Source: Alkaliphilus oremlandii OhILAs
Lineage (GTDB): Bacteria; Bacillota; Clostridia; Peptostreptococcales; Natronincolaceae
Assembly: GCF_000018325.1 (NCBI RefSeq)
Contig: NC_009922.1
Span: forward strand, 2,852,001-2,916,000
DNA length: 64,000 nt
Direction of reading: 5' to 3'
Below the pieces are notes generated by a model. The model searched no databases and was not told the origin of the DNA. It worked only from the letters and a program-made list of their open reading frames with translations. Below are positions 17,301 to 26,187 of this stretch, one piece after another. Within the stretch, counting starts at the first letter, position 1. Each line of letters starts with the position of its first letter. A program made the position numbers and the translations under genes.

Positions 17301-17918
17301 CCTTATGGAATCGATTTCATCACCAAATAACTCCACCCTTACTGGCATTTCTGCAGAGCTAGGGAATATGTCGATAATATCTCCCCGAATGCTGAACTGC
17401 CCTCTTTCCTCCACAATATCTTCTCTTTCGTAGCCTTGCATCACAAGATTTTCTATGACCTTTTCTAGATCAACAGTATCTCCCACCTGAAAAGAAATTT
17501 GATTTTTCGTATAGGCGCTTGGGGGCGGCATTAGACGAAGAAAGGTATCGATGGCAGTGACGACGATGCAGTCGCTACCCTCCAATATGGTTTCTATTGC
17601 TTTCATTCTTTCTTCCTGGGCATTTCGGCTCGTTGCTTCCATATTGTAGAACATAATCTCTTTTGATGGAAGAAAGATGGCCCGATCTCCTGCGTAGAAT
17701 TTTAAATCTTCATAGATTTGCCTTGCTTCCATTTCATTGTATGTGACGATACATACCTGTCCTTTGATTTCATCCTGTATGCCGTAGGCGATATGGGATT
17801 TCTGCGTATCGTTCAATCCATAGAGCGCTATGGGACTTTTGCGGGATTCTATGTTTTTTCGAACCTGAATGTAGTCCGTGGAATTTCTTATTGGTGCAAG
17901 AAGTAGTTCTTTTGTCAT
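14394..17918 (-). CDS. mfd: Transcription-repair coupling factor
   Basis: 1174 residues from the ATG at 17918, six bases after AGGTGGTG; the upstream GTG overlaps the ribosome site. Domains in order: UvrB-like module (about 1-480), CarD-like polymerase-interacting domain (about 490-560, FIDLKVGDYVVHEGHGIGKY), RecG-like translocase with Walker A LLCGDVGYGKTEVAIRAA and DEEQ box LLIVDEEQRFGVKHKE, and the TRCF domain to about 1130. Mfd dislodges RNA polymerase stalled at lesions and recruits UvrA. Gene order pth-mfd-spoVT is the Bacillus order. Confidence 0.97.
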   Translation of the reverse strand: MTKELLLAPIRNSTDYIQVRKNIESRKSPIALYGLNDTQKSHIAYGIQDEIKGQVCIVTYNEMEARQIYEDLKFYAGDRAIFLPSKEIMFYNMEATSRNAQEERMKAIETILEGSDCIVVTAIDTFLRLMPPPSAYTKNQISFQVGDTVDLEKVIENLVMQGYEREDIVEERGQFSIRGDIIDIFPSSAEMPVRVELFGDEIDSIRNFQPATQRSLDKIEAVKVYAAKETTIESFDVEAVILKLNQDYKNISKKLNQAAKENLKNSLEELSEKLRSLGNFRGVEKLLPYIYEKTTCLLHYFKDNALFILDEPSRLREKSEGYIEEFKESFKILVERGEVFPGQGKLILSYGEVIDRLKEKRIVTLSLLPKAIKDFPPKEIINFDTRPMASFHGKLELLGKEIQRLQYKGYKIALIPGTKERCLKLLEFLREKEIPAEYLVGEKQDLVTGEVVILSGNLRRGFEYVKNKFAVITDYEIYGVHKQQRKTNKTKDASPIKSFIDLKVGDYVVHEGHGIGKYIGIEELKVEGVKKDYLKIRYSGEGFLYVPTDQMDLIQKYIGSDDAPPKLNKLGGSEWAKTKTKVKKAIEDMAGELIKLYAEREKTKGHAFSPDSDWQKQFEELFPYEETPDQLRCIEEVKQDMEKERAMDRLLCGDVGYGKTEVAIRAAFKAVGDSKQVAFLVPTTILAQQHYNTFKQRFSDFPITVEMLSRFKNATAQKKIIENIRTGNVDIVIGTHRLLSKDIEYKDLGLLIVDEEQRFGVKHKEALKKLKKSIDVLTLTATPIPRTLHMSMIGIRDMSVIEDPPEERFPVQTYVLGYSESMVVDAISRELARGGQVYYVYNRVQGIHQVANNLKELVPQGRVAVAHGQMSERELEKIMLEYMNGEYDILVSTTIIETGMDISNVNTIIIQDADKLGLSQLYQLRGRVGRSYRQGYAYLMYEKDKILSEVAEKRLKAIKEFTEFGSGFKIAMRDLEIRGAGNLLGGEQHGHMAAIGYDLYVKLLEETVGEMRGEYTEKFEDTTIELNVNAYISEKYIGNPSHKIEIYKKIASIRNKEDMYRVEEEIEDRFGDIPLSARNLLLISYIKSLAKGLKVTAITQKDKEIRIQFKDGSMLKPEGIGNVLHTYHRKVSFNATAEPYFIYKVLTMDQYKVLMELRDIIEKISGFQTEPSSI

Positions 17919-17984
17919 GACAATCACCACCTGTTCCTAAGTCGTAAATAGGTATAGCCTAGGTAACAATCCCTAGGCTTTTAT

Positions 17985-18365
17985 CTACAAATATTTTGTT
18001 ATATACCAGTTCCATGTGCTATGAATCAACCACGCTAAGAATATTCCCCAATAAAAGGAATAGCCGTTTTCTATGGTACAATATGTAACCACCCCAAACA
18101 AACTGTGGCTGACAATGCTGGCCAATGCCGCCCATTTGCCTACTGCTTTGCTGGATGTGGCCATATCGTATATGCCTTCTATGATGCCGAATATAAAATG
18201 AGTCTTTATAATGCTGGTGTTTATGGCAAGAGCACTGATGGTTTTGGTCATTTCTTCTATAAAGGGAATCACAATGGTGATGCCAGTGTTCCCTGACTTT
18301 TTTAAAACTGCTTTATTGCATAGATAGGACAGAAACGCTGCAATAATTCCTGCAAGTATAAACAT
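17985..18365 (-). CDS. Small PrsW-like membrane protein (possible minimal intramembrane protease)
   Basis: 126 residues with four or five membrane segments and little else. Four motifs typical of PrsW-type and related glutamic/metal-type intramembrane proteases are visible in order: EEMTK at 37-41, FGIIEG at 59-64, SHSLFG at 86-91 and IHSTWNW at 114-120. The length is about half that of Bacillus PrsW. PrsW starts the cleavage of anti-sigma factor RsiW; the target here is unknown. It takes the place of fin between pth and mfd. TAAAGGAG precedes the ATG. Assignment rests on motifs only. Confidence 0.6.
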   Translation of the reverse strand: MFILAGIIAAFLSYLCNKAVLKKSGNTGITIVIPFIEEMTKTISALAINTSIIKTHFIFGIIEGIYDMATSSKAVGKWAALASIVSHSLFGVVTYCTIENGYSFYWGIFLAWLIHSTWNWYITKYL

Positions 18366-18449
18366 GGGTGGACTCCTTTAATACACTAGATTTTATAAAT
18401 CTAGTTTCTGTCCTTTGTCCTATGGTTATACATCATAAATCATGTTCGG

Positions 18450-19007
18450 TTACCCGTTATATCGATTCATGGATACAGCGATGCCATCCTTCACTAAAGT
18501 TTCTACTGCTTGGGAAGCTCTTTCCAAGGTCTCTAGCATTGTTGGAATCTCTTCCTTTGGGAATCTTCCCAGAACATAGTCTGCTAGGTCTCCAAATTGG
18601 GGCTTTCCAACACCGATTCTGATTCTAGGGAATTGGTCGGTTTGCAGCAGATAAATGATGGATTTCATTCCGTTATGGGTACCAGAGCTTCCTTTTTCTC
18701 TGATCCGAAGGGTGCCCACCGGAATATCAATATCATCGTAGAGTACGACGATATTTTTCGGGTCTACTTTATAGAACTGCACAATATCTAAAAGACTTTG
18801 ACCGCTGAGGTTCATAAAGGTCTGAGGCTTTACTAAAAGCACTTTATTTCCTCCGATGGTGCCTTCACCACATAGTGCCTTATGCTTTAGCTTCTTTACT
18901 TCAATGTTGTTTCTTTTCGCCAGCATATCGATGGCTTCGAAGCCGATGTTATGCCTTGTGGCGTCGTATTTTTTTCCTGGATTTCCTAGTCCAACAATTA
19001 TATGCAT
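18450..19007 (-). CDS. pth: Peptidyl-tRNA hydrolase
   Basis: 185 residues, standard length. Signatures: [20 protein letters not shown] with the catalytic His at 20, [32 protein letters not shown] and [16 protein letters not shown]. It frees peptides from prematurely released peptidyl-tRNA. Order prs-pth follows Bacillus except that ctc is absent. Start: ATG after GAGGTGAGG. Confidence 0.96.
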   Translation of the reverse strand: MHIIVGLGNPGKKYDATRHNIGFEAIDMLAKRNNIEVKKLKHKALCGEGTIGGNKVLLVKPQTFMNLSGQSLLDIVQFYKVDPKNIVVLYDDIDIPVGTLRIREKGSSGTHNGMKSIIYLLQTDQFPRIRIGVGKPQFGDLADYVLGRFPKEEIPTMLETLERASQAVETLVKDGIAVSMNRYNG

Positions 19008-19040
19008 ATCCTCACCTCAAATCACAGGGTCTCTCTATGA

Positions 19041-19988
19041 TTAATCAAATAATTTGCTTACTGAAATGTTCTTATAGATTCTCTGAATTGCTTCTCCAAA
19101 TACTGGTGCAACGGATATTACTTGAATTTTGTCAATCATCTTCTCTGGAGATAGTGGTACTGTATCGGTTACGATCAGCTCTTTTATGACAGAATTTTGG
19201 ATTCTCTCGATCGCTGGTCCTGACAGTATTGGGTGTGTGCAGCAAGCATACACTTCCTTCGCACCAAATTTCTTAAGGGCATCTGCTCCCTGGGCAATTG
19301 TACCTGCAGTATCGATCATATCGTCGATTAAAATAACATTTTTACCTTCGATATCCCCTATGATATTCATTACTTCTGCTACGTTTGCCTTCGGTCTTCT
19401 CTTATCGATAATGGCAATCGGTGCATCTAAGTGGTTTGCGAAGTTTCTAGCTCTCGTTACACTTCCTAAGTCCGGTGAAACTACTACAAGGTCCTCTATA
19501 TTTTTCTCTTTAAAGTATTTAGCTAGGATTGGTACTCCTAAAAGATGATCCACTGGAATATCAAAATATCCTTGAATCTGAGCAGCATGTAAATCCATAG
19601 TTAGAATTCTATCTGCACCGGCTGATGTCAAAATATCTGCGACAAGCTTTGCTGTAATTGGATCTCTTGCCTTTGCCTTGCGATCTTGTCTTGCATATCC
19701 GTAGTAAGGTAGCACTGCCGTTACTCTTCCTGCAGAAGCTCTTTTAAAAGCGTCGATTAGGATTAATAACTCCATTAAATTATCGTTTACTGGCGGACAT
19801 GTGGGCTGAACCACGAAAACATCGGTTCCCCTTACAGTTTCCTCAATATTTACAGATATTTCCCCGTCACTAAAAGTTGATACGGTTGCATTTCCTAAAG
19901 GTAATCCTATAGATTCTGCAATTTTTCGTGCTAAATCTTGATTCGAATTCCCACTAAAGATTTTAACTTCGCTTCCACTCATATTCAT
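19041..19988 (-). CDS. prs: Ribose-phosphate pyrophosphokinase (PRPP synthetase)
   Basis: 315 residues, full length. [54 protein letters not shown] and the PRPP loop [15 protein letters not shown] are all present. The enzyme makes PRPP for purine, pyrimidine, histidine and NAD synthesis, which fits the neighbouring purR regulator that senses PRPP. It follows glmU by 53 bp. Start: first ATG, nine bases after AAGGAGG. Confidence 0.97.
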   Translation of the reverse strand: MNMSGSEVKIFSGNSNQDLARKIAESIGLPLGNATVSTFSDGEISVNIEETVRGTDVFVVQPTCPPVNDNLMELLILIDAFKRASAGRVTAVLPYYGYARQDRKAKARDPITAKLVADILTSAGADRILTMDLHAAQIQGYFDIPVDHLLGVPILAKYFKEKNIEDLVVVSPDLGSVTRARNFANHLDAPIAIIDKRRPKANVAEVMNIIGDIEGKNVILIDDMIDTAGTIAQGADALKKFGAKEVYACCTHPILSGPAIERIQNSVIKELIVTDTVPLSPEKMIDKIQVISVAPVFGEAIQRIYKNISVSKLFD

Positions 19989-20041
19989 TTCAATTGTCCT
20001 CCTTAAGTTTATATGGCATTCTCTAAAGTATTCAGTGCACC

Positions 20042-21409
20042 TTACTTCTTCAATAAGCCTTTTCTCTTTGTCCAGCCCTCTTTGTTTTCTTGGCGTGCAC
20101 GGGCCACTGCAAGACTACCTTCTGGTACATCCTTTGTAATGGTTGATCCACAGGCTACATAGCCAGATTCCTTCACTGTTACGGGTGCTATTAAGTTGGA
20201 ATTGCTACCGACGAAGGAATTGTCCTCTACCGTCGTTCGATGTTTGTTCTTGCCATCATAGTTCACAAAAACAACACCACATCCAATATTTACATTCTGT
20301 CCAACATCTGCATCTCCGATGTAGGCCAAATGGGATGCCTTGGAATGATCGCCGATGTTAGAATTTTTAACTTCAACAAAATCTCCAATTTTTACATGTT
20401 CACCGATGTTGCTGTTCGGTCTTAAATAGGCATAAGGTCCGATATGGGTAAAATTCCCCACCTTACTATGGATGATCGTAGAGCTCTGAACTTCGACGCC
20501 ATCTCCAATGATCGTATCTTCGATACGGCTATTCTGTCCAATGATGCAGTCCTCTCCGATTACTGTATTGCCTGTTAATATGACGCCTGGATACAAGATG
20601 GTGTCCGCACCGATGGTGACGGTTTTTTCTATGTATACATGCTCTGGATTCATAATGGTTACACCGTTTGCCATATGCTTTTTAGCGATTCGTCTTCGCA
20701 TGATGGCCTCAACGTCTGCCAGCTGTTCCCTAGAGTTCACAGCCATAATTTCTTCGTATTCTTCTAGTTTGTATACGCCTACACCGAAACCCATATTTCG
20801 AATAATCGATAGGATGTCCGTTAAATAATACTCTTTTTGGGCATTCTCATTTTTTAGCTTAGGAAGTGCTTCTTTTAATATTTCCCCATCAAAACAATAG
20901 ATACCCGAATTAACTTCAATTATAGCTTTTTCTTCCTCTGTAGCATCTTTTTCTTCCACTATTTTTTCTAATTGCCCTTCTGCATTTCTTACAATCCTGC
21001 CCAAGCCCTTGGGATTGGCAAGATCGGTAGTGAGTACAGTGGCCTTAAAATTTCCTTCTCTGTGGTATGCTACGGTTCTATTCAAGGTTTCCTCTGTTAT
21101 CAGGGGACCATCTCCACAGAGAACTAAAATCGTACCATCGTCAATGTACGGTTCTGCCATCATCAGTGCATGTCCTGTACCCAATTGCTCCTTCTGCAGT
21201 ACAGTTTTCACATCTGGAGTGAGGCTTTCTTTTACATCCTCTGCTCCGTGTCCAACAACGACGATGCATTCTTGGACCATAGAACCTTTTGCAACATCGA
21301 TTACATGGTTCAGCATTGTTCGACCACAAACCTTGTGGAGTACCTTCGGCAGCTTAGATTTCATTCTTGTCCCTGCACCTGCTGCAAGAATAATCGCTTT
21401 TAGTTTCAC
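20042..21409 (-). CDS. glmU: Bifunctional UDP-GlcNAc pyrophosphorylase / GlcN-1-P acetyltransferase
   Basis: 455 residues from the GTG at 21409, six bases after GAGGTG; the GTG at 21418 lies within that site. The N-terminal uridylyltransferase has [20 protein letters not shown] and [10 protein letters not shown]. The C-terminal left-handed beta helix (from about 250) carries the acetyltransferase with hexapeptide repeats and [15 protein letters not shown]. It supplies UDP-GlcNAc for peptidoglycan and teichoic-acid synthesis. Order spoVG-glmU-prs as in Bacillus. Confidence 0.97.
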   Translation of the reverse strand: MKLKAIILAAGAGTRMKSKLPKVLHKVCGRTMLNHVIDVAKGSMVQECIVVVGHGAEDVKESLTPDVKTVLQKEQLGTGHALMMAEPYIDDGTILVLCGDGPLITEETLNRTVAYHREGNFKATVLTTDLANPKGLGRIVRNAEGQLEKIVEEKDATEEEKAIIEVNSGIYCFDGEILKEALPKLKNENAQKEYYLTDILSIIRNMGFGVGVYKLEEYEEIMAVNSREQLADVEAIMRRRIAKKHMANGVTIMNPEHVYIEKTVTIGADTILYPGVILTGNTVIGEDCIIGQNSRIEDTIIGDGVEVQSSTIIHSKVGNFTHIGPYAYLRPNSNIGEHVKIGDFVEVKNSNIGDHSKASHLAYIGDADVGQNVNIGCGVVFVNYDGKNKHRTTVEDNSFVGSNSNLIAPVTVKESGYVACGSTITKDVPEGSLAVARARQENKEGWTKRKGLLKK

Positions 21410-21578
21410 GCTCTTCACCTCGATCTATATTTAAATAGCTTTTTCATACATTATTGCCGATCAATCAACTTATTCTTCGTACCCTTTAATAGTTTATTAC
21501 ATTTTTAATAAATAATGAACCCCCTTTTTGATTTTATCTATGTATTATTTTCCTTATTCTCATACTTTTCCACACAAT

Positions 21579-21689
21579 AAAAAAAGGCTCCTATGGAAGC
21601 GTCTTAAGGAGGCCTTTTTTAAAACTCATTACAGCAAAGTTCTTCTTTTGGAATACATGATCCGTAGAGCTTTCCCATTGGCTATAAAA
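21579..21689 (+). repeat. Dispersed repeat family C copy (C1)
   Basis: Begins with a terminator-like hairpin (AAAAAAAGGCTCC...GGAGGCCTTTTTT), then AAAACTCATTACAGCAAAGTTCT, and ends AGAGCTTTCCCATTGGCTATAAAA. The AAAGTTCT and AGAGCTTT segments can pair with one wobble. It lies between spoVG and glmU, opposite in direction to both. The 160 bp between glmU and this copy hold nothing recognisable. Confidence 0.75.
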
Positions 21690-21722
21690 TAGGGAGCCTA
21701 GGCCCCCTTTCGCTTCTGAATA

Positions 21723-22004
21723 TTATTCGTTCGCAGCTTCTTCTTCCATATCACTCATTTTTTCATACTCTGCAAAAATAGCATCCTGAAGCTTCGTTCT
21801 AGTACTTGAATTTATTGGATGCGCAATGTCCCTAAAGTCACCTTCACCCATTTTTCTGCTTGGCATTGCGATGAACAATCCATTTTGTCCTTCGATGATC
21901 TTAATATCATGAACTACAAACTCATCATCAAAAGTTACGGATACAATGGCCTTCATCTTTCCTTCTGCTGTTACCCTTCGAATTCTCACATCTGTAACTT
22001 GCAT
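21723..22004 (-). CDS. spoVG: Sporulation regulator SpoVG
   Basis: 93 residues, almost all conserved SpoVG fold: [40 protein letters not shown], and [13 protein letters not shown]. SpoVG is a nucleic-acid-binding regulator affecting division, capsule and virulence genes; in Bacillus it is a classic sigma-H target and delays asymmetric septation. The yabJ gene that usually lies between purR and spoVG is missing. Start: ATG after AAAGGGGTG. Confidence 0.97.
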   Translation of the reverse strand: MQVTDVRIRRVTAEGKMKAIVSVTFDDEFVVHDIKIIEGQNGLFIAMPSRKMGEGDFRDIAHPINSSTRTKLQDAIFAEYEKMSDMEEEAANE

Positions 22005-22098
22005 CTGTCTTTCACCCCTTTAAGTTTTTGTCAAGTTTACCAGCCCGCATTTTCCCACTCTGCCCTACTGGTAAAAACCGACTTATCCGACTTTCTAA

Positions 22099-22128
22099 AT
22101 CTATTCTCCATTGTTTTGAAATCTCCTT
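22099..22128 (-). promoter_or_regulatory. Candidate sigma-H promoter of spoVG
   Basis: On the minus strand AAGGAGATTTC (22128-22118) is followed by GAATAGAT (22106-22099). This resembles the sigma-H pattern (AGGAWWW / GAAT) seen at Bacillus spoVG. It predicts a leader of about 90 nt. Based on resemblance only. Confidence 0.5.
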
Positions 22129-22179
22129 CTTTAAATAAGAGAAATTTTCAGATTTTTTGGATAGAAGCCGTTGGGTTAC

Positions 22180-23001
22180 TTACAGTATTAGATTTTGATT
22201 GGGATAGATTTGAATCTCGCCCTTTTCCTCGTTTACATCCTCTAAAATCAAAAGTGGAATATAATCGCTGACCAGCTTTTTCTCCGGCTCTTTGGTGCCG
22301 ATGAGAACGCCCATGCCCACCACCTCTGCATCGAACTCCTTCATCATGTCCACCATTCCCTTGGCGGTTCCTCCTGCTTTCATAAAGTCGTCGATGAGAA
22401 TAACCTTGGACTTCGGCTTAATCGCTCTTCTTGAAAGGGACATGCGCTGCATTTTTCCAGAGGAGCCTGAAATATAATTAATGCTCACGGTAGAGCCTTC
22501 TGTTACCTTGTTCTCATGTCTTAGGATGATCAGCGGGAGATTCATGGCTTTTGCTACCATCAAGGCGATGGGAATCCCTTTCGTTTCCACTGTAACTACG
22601 TAATCCACTTCACTATAATCAAACTGGCAGGCAAAAACCTCTCCTAAGCTATGAATGAGATGTGGAGAATATAGGACATCGATCATATATAAAAAACCAC
22701 CGGGTAGGATTCGGTCTTTTTCTTTCAGCCTATGACACAGCTCTGTCAGTATTTTTTGGTTTTTTTCCGCTGTGGTGGTAGGAATCAGGCGAACACCGCC
22801 AGCAGCTCCTGTTATGGTTTCTATCTTTGCCAAATTTGCCTTTTCCATGGCTTGCTTTGTTACGACAATATCTTCACTGATGGTTGATTTTGCAGATTGA
22901 AAAAGGTCGCTAAAATAGCTCAGTGTAAATGTTCGGTTGGGGTTATCACTCAATATTTTCACAATAGCTGCAATTCGTTCGTTTCTTTTTAGTCTTCCCA
23001 C
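22180..23001 (-). CDS. purR: Purine operon repressor PurR
   Basis: 273 residues. An N-terminal winged helix (MGRLKRNERIAAIVKILSDN, 1-75) precedes a phosphoribosyltransferase-like domain with the PRPP loop VILIDDFMKAGGTAKG near 200. PurR binds PurBox pairs and is released by PRPP, so it links purine gene control to PRPP level; prs lies in the same cluster. No clear PurBox pair was found in its own upstream region. Start is GTG at 23001, seven bases after AGGAGG. Confidence 0.95.
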   Translation of the reverse strand: MGRLKRNERIAAIVKILSDNPNRTFTLSYFSDLFQSAKSTISEDIVVTKQAMEKANLAKIETITGAAGGVRLIPTTTAEKNQKILTELCHRLKEKDRILPGGFLYMIDVLYSPHLIHSLGEVFACQFDYSEVDYVVTVETKGIPIALMVAKAMNLPLIILRHENKVTEGSTVSINYISGSSGKMQRMSLSRRAIKPKSKVILIDDFMKAGGTAKGMVDMMKEFDAEVVGMGVLIGTKEPEKKLVSDYIPLLILEDVNEEKGEIQIYPNQNLIL

Positions 23002-23062
23002 TATGATTCCTCCTGATACGAATATTCTATTCTAATTCTATTCTCTTAGTTTATGAAACTCA

Positions 23063-23154
23063 AGCAAAATTTATTTTTAAGCACTTGAAATTTTAAGTGG
23101 TTTTTGAAATTCAGTACGTCATAAGGTTTATGAGCTTAAGCAAATAAACTTTAT
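23063..23154 (-). repeat. Family B, diverged reverse copy (B2)
   Basis: Reads TTTTTAAGCACTTGAAATTTTAAG on the plus strand, then ATAAGGTTTATGAGC...CAAATAAACTTTAT, matching family B in reverse. It lies in the purR/murC divergent spacer (23002-23348), which otherwise shows no gene and no confident promoter. Confidence 0.6.
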
Positions 23155-23348
23155 TTCTTCTAAATTTTAAAGAATGGATTTCAGTAATTTTTGTTCATTC
23201 TCCCTATTTTTATGTTATTATACTTAATAGAGTTTCATATTTATGATAAGAGAAGTTTTATCCAACCAGTGCAATCAAAGATTACTTACAATAAAAATCA
23301 TTAATTTGGAAAGAATAATAAATACCTCATGTAAAGGGAGTGACGACT

Positions 23349-24746
23349 GTGACGACGATTGATATGAACCAAGACTTAGGTAAACATATACATTTAATTG
23401 GAATCGGTGGTATTAGTATGAGTGCCATTGCTGAAATTCTGCTAAACCAAGGTTATCGCGTTTCTGGTTCTGATATGAATGATTCCAATATCATCAATAA
23501 ATTGAGAGCCCATGGTGCTGAAATTTTTATCGGCCATAACGAGGACAATGTGAAAGATCCAGACTTAGTCGTATATACTGCGGCGATTAAGGAGCACAAT
23601 CCAGAGCGTATGGCTGCAAAGGAGCGGAACATCCCGCAAATCGATCGAGCAGAAATGCTGGGCATCATCATGAAAAATTACAAAAAAGCCATTGCCGTTT
23701 CCGGAAGCCACGGAAAAACAACAACGACTTCTTTAATCTCTCTGATTATGGAATATTCCAATCTGGACCCAACCATAATGGTAGGCGGAGAGCTGGATGA
23801 AATTGGCGGCAATATTAAAATCGGCAATAGTGAGCATTTCATCACAGAAGCCTGTGAATATGTGGAAAGCTTTTTAAAGTTCTACCCTTTCATCGGTATT
23901 ATTTTAAATATTGACGAAGATCATCTGGACTATTTTAAAGATCTGAACCATATCAAAGAAGCCTTTCGTAAATTCATAAATCTAATTCCACAGGAAGGCT
24001 TTTTAATCGCCAATGGAGATGATGCCAACGTGCAGGAAATCCTTCACTCTATTGAATGCAACCTTATTACATACGGACTGGACAGTAGCAATACTTTCGT
24101 AGCAAGAAACATATCTTTTACCAATGATGGATATCCCATCTTTACAGTGGACTTTAAAGGAGAAAGCATGGGGACATTCGAACTGAATATTCCTGGCAAA
24201 CACAATATCTACAATGCCTTAGCTTCCATTGCTACTGCTTACTTATTGGGTGTTGAACCTTCTGAAATCCAAAACCATATTAAAAAGTTTAGAGGAATCC
24301 ATCGACGCTTCGATATTTTAGGAGAGGTGAAAGGCTGTAAAATAGTAGATGATTATGCCCACCATCCAGTAGAAATCAGCGCTACATTGGAAGCCGCAAA
24401 AAATTATCCCCATAATAAAATATGGTGTGTCTTCCAGCCTCATACCTTCAGCCGCACCAAGGCTTTGTTAGAGGATTTTTCTAGGTCCTTTACCAATGCA
24501 GACCATATCATCATAACGGACATCTACGCTGCTCGGGAACAGGATACGGGAGAAGTGCACAGTGAAATTTTAGCCAATATGATTCAAAAAAATAATATGC
24601 ACAGCCAGGTTCGCTATATGAAGGATTTCGAGGACATTGCAGCTTATATCTACGATCATATGGAGCCGGGGGATTTGGTTCTAACCATGGGGGCGGGGAA
24701 CGTCTATCAAATTGGTCAAAAAATACTACAGCGACATAATGAATAA
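23349..24746 (+). CDS. murC: UDP-N-acetylmuramate--L-alanine ligase
   Basis: 465 residues from the GTG at 23349, eight bases after AAAGGGAG; GTG 23340 overlaps the ribosome site and ATG 23364 is a later option. Mur-ligase motifs: [20 protein letters not shown], the P-loop [25 protein letters not shown], and [11 protein letters not shown]. It adds the first amino acid of the peptidoglycan stem peptide in the cytoplasm. It stands alone on the plus strand, divergent from purR. Confidence 0.95.
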
Positions 24747-24847
24747 TATTTATCCATAATATTTTTGGGTTTAGTGTTTAGAGGAAATTTAGTAGGGTAA
24801 TTTATAAATACATAACCCCACTCCCCCTATCCATCCCAAATGGATAG

Positions 24848-24880
24848 AAAAAGAGTAGAAATCAAATTTCTACTCTTTTT
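24848..24880 (+). terminator. Bidirectional terminator after murC
   Basis: A perfect 15-bp inverted repeat (AAAAAGAGTAGAAAT / ATTTCTACTCTTTTT) with a three-base loop. T-runs exist on both strands, so it can serve murC and, in reverse, the LCP gene. Repeat C2 starts at its plus-strand T-run. Confidence 0.85.
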
Positions 24881-24986
24881 TATAATGAATAGGAAAGCTC
24901 TACTTATCCTGTGTTTTCAAAGAAGAACTTTATCGTAAATGAGTTCAAAACAACTTCCTTTTAACCCTTCGATAGAAGCTTTTTGA
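24881..24986 (-). repeat. Family C, reverse copy (C2)
   Basis: In reverse it reads AAAAAGCTTCTATCGAAG..., GAACTCATTTACGATAAAGTTCT... and ends GTAGAGCTTTCCTATTCATTATA. The TATAATGAATAGG end touches the murC terminator T-run. Confidence 0.75.
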
Positions 24987-25031
24987 TTACGATCTATTCT
25001 AATATTTTACCTATTCCAATATTTTTACATT

Positions 25032-26024
25032 TTAATTTCCTGTATTGTTTGTTTTTGGTCCACTCTCTACGATTTGGCTTTCTCCTGAGTAGATCTCTGT
25101 CAGAAGATCCTTTAATGCCTTTGAATCATGGTAGAAATACCATACACCGTTTGTGAGTTTTGCCTCTCCCGGCATTACATGGATGTTTACGCTATCGAGC
25201 TTTAGGCCTGCCGCACTGGTTGCAAGCTTCATGGCATCCTGTAGATCGATATCGGTCTTTACATGCTTAAATGCTGTACCAACTGCATTGGGTAGCTTCG
25301 GTCCTAGGACCTTCTTCATGGCAGATTTCATAAATTCTTGCTGCGCCTGTATTCTACCAATATCCCCATCTCTGTCTAATGCATCAACGCCTTTGTTCGG
25401 CTTTCTATATCTTAGGAACTTCACACTATCGGCTCCCTTTAACACATAGTTTCCTGGTTCAAAATAAATGTGCAGTGGTGGACTATCGTAAGGGTCGTCG
25501 TAGTCCATGAGCTTCGGTATGGTCACAGGAACGCCGCCGATGGAATCTACAATTGCTGCCACCCCTTTGTAGGTAATGGTAATATAATGATCCACCGGAA
25601 CATCGTGTAGCAAGCTGCTGATTACAGTTTTAACACCACTGGCACCGTGAGCACCATAAGCTGCATTGATTTTCTTCTGATCGGATCTCGGGTAGCCCTC
25701 TCTTACTAAATAAGTGTCTCGAGGAATGGAGATCCCGTCCAATTTCTTTTCTTTGGGATCGAAGGATAGAAACATCATCATATCACTTCTTGGACCTTCT
25801 AGTCCCAACAATATGAAGTTTACTCGATCGCTGGATTTTACTAGCTTTGTAAACTCATCTAATTCCTCTTCGTCTATATGCTCATTTCCATTTTCCTCTA
25901 TCACAACGGGCAAATTATTTGATTCGTTTTCCTTCATATAGGTGTTGAACATCCCAGTGAGGGCACTAAATAATACAACAAAGGAAAGAAAGGCTACACC
26001 AAACACCTTCCAGAATATCTTCAT
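25032..26024 (-). CDS. LytR-CpsA-Psr family cell-wall ligase
   Basis: 330 residues from the ATG at 26024 after AGGAAGTGG. One membrane helix lies at about 5-25, and an extracellular LCP domain runs from about 65 to 270. Conserved acidic and Arg residues occur in NFILLGLEGPRSDMMM, GISIPRDTYLV and KINAAYGAHG, with FLRYRKPNKGVDALDRDGD later. LCP proteins transfer undecaprenyl-linked polymers such as teichoic acid or capsule onto peptidoglycan. In this strain one acceptor could be the polymer bound by SLH proteins (inference). The final 50 residues include a Thr/Asn-rich tail. Confidence 0.88.
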   Translation of the reverse strand: MKIFWKVFGVAFLSFVVLFSALTGMFNTYMKENESNNLPVVIEENGNEHIDEEELDEFTKLVKSSDRVNFILLGLEGPRSDMMMFLSFDPKEKKLDGISIPRDTYLVREGYPRSDQKKINAAYGAHGASGVKTVISSLLHDVPVDHYITITYKGVAAIVDSIGGVPVTIPKLMDYDDPYDSPPLHIYFEPGNYVLKGADSVKFLRYRKPNKGVDALDRDGDIGRIQAQQEFMKSAMKKVLGPKLPNAVGTAFKHVKTDIDLQDAMKLATSAAGLKLDSVNIHVMPGEAKLTNGVWYFYHDSKALKDLLTEIYSGESQIVESGPKTNNTGN

Positions 26025-26187
26025 TTTATCCACTTCCTTCTCTAGTCTAAAGCCTTCAGCTCCATATCTTTCTTTTATAAAACTAACCTGCTACATTATA
26101 TCAAATTTCGATAGAATAATCTATACTTAGACCCTATAATTTGATAGGGAAGCAAAAGTTTAACCCTTTTGTTACATTTTAACACGG

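Noticed and set aside
17956..17979. Terminator between the PrsW-like gene and mfd
   Set aside because: AGCCTAGG/CCTAGGCT makes a stem, but the T-run is on the wrong strand for minus-strand transcription, so read-through into mfd's upstream neighbour order cannot be judged.
22005..22179. Remnant of yabJ between purR and spoVG
   Set aside because: The 175 bp hold no readable RidA-like frame in any phase; only the candidate sigma-H promoter was found.
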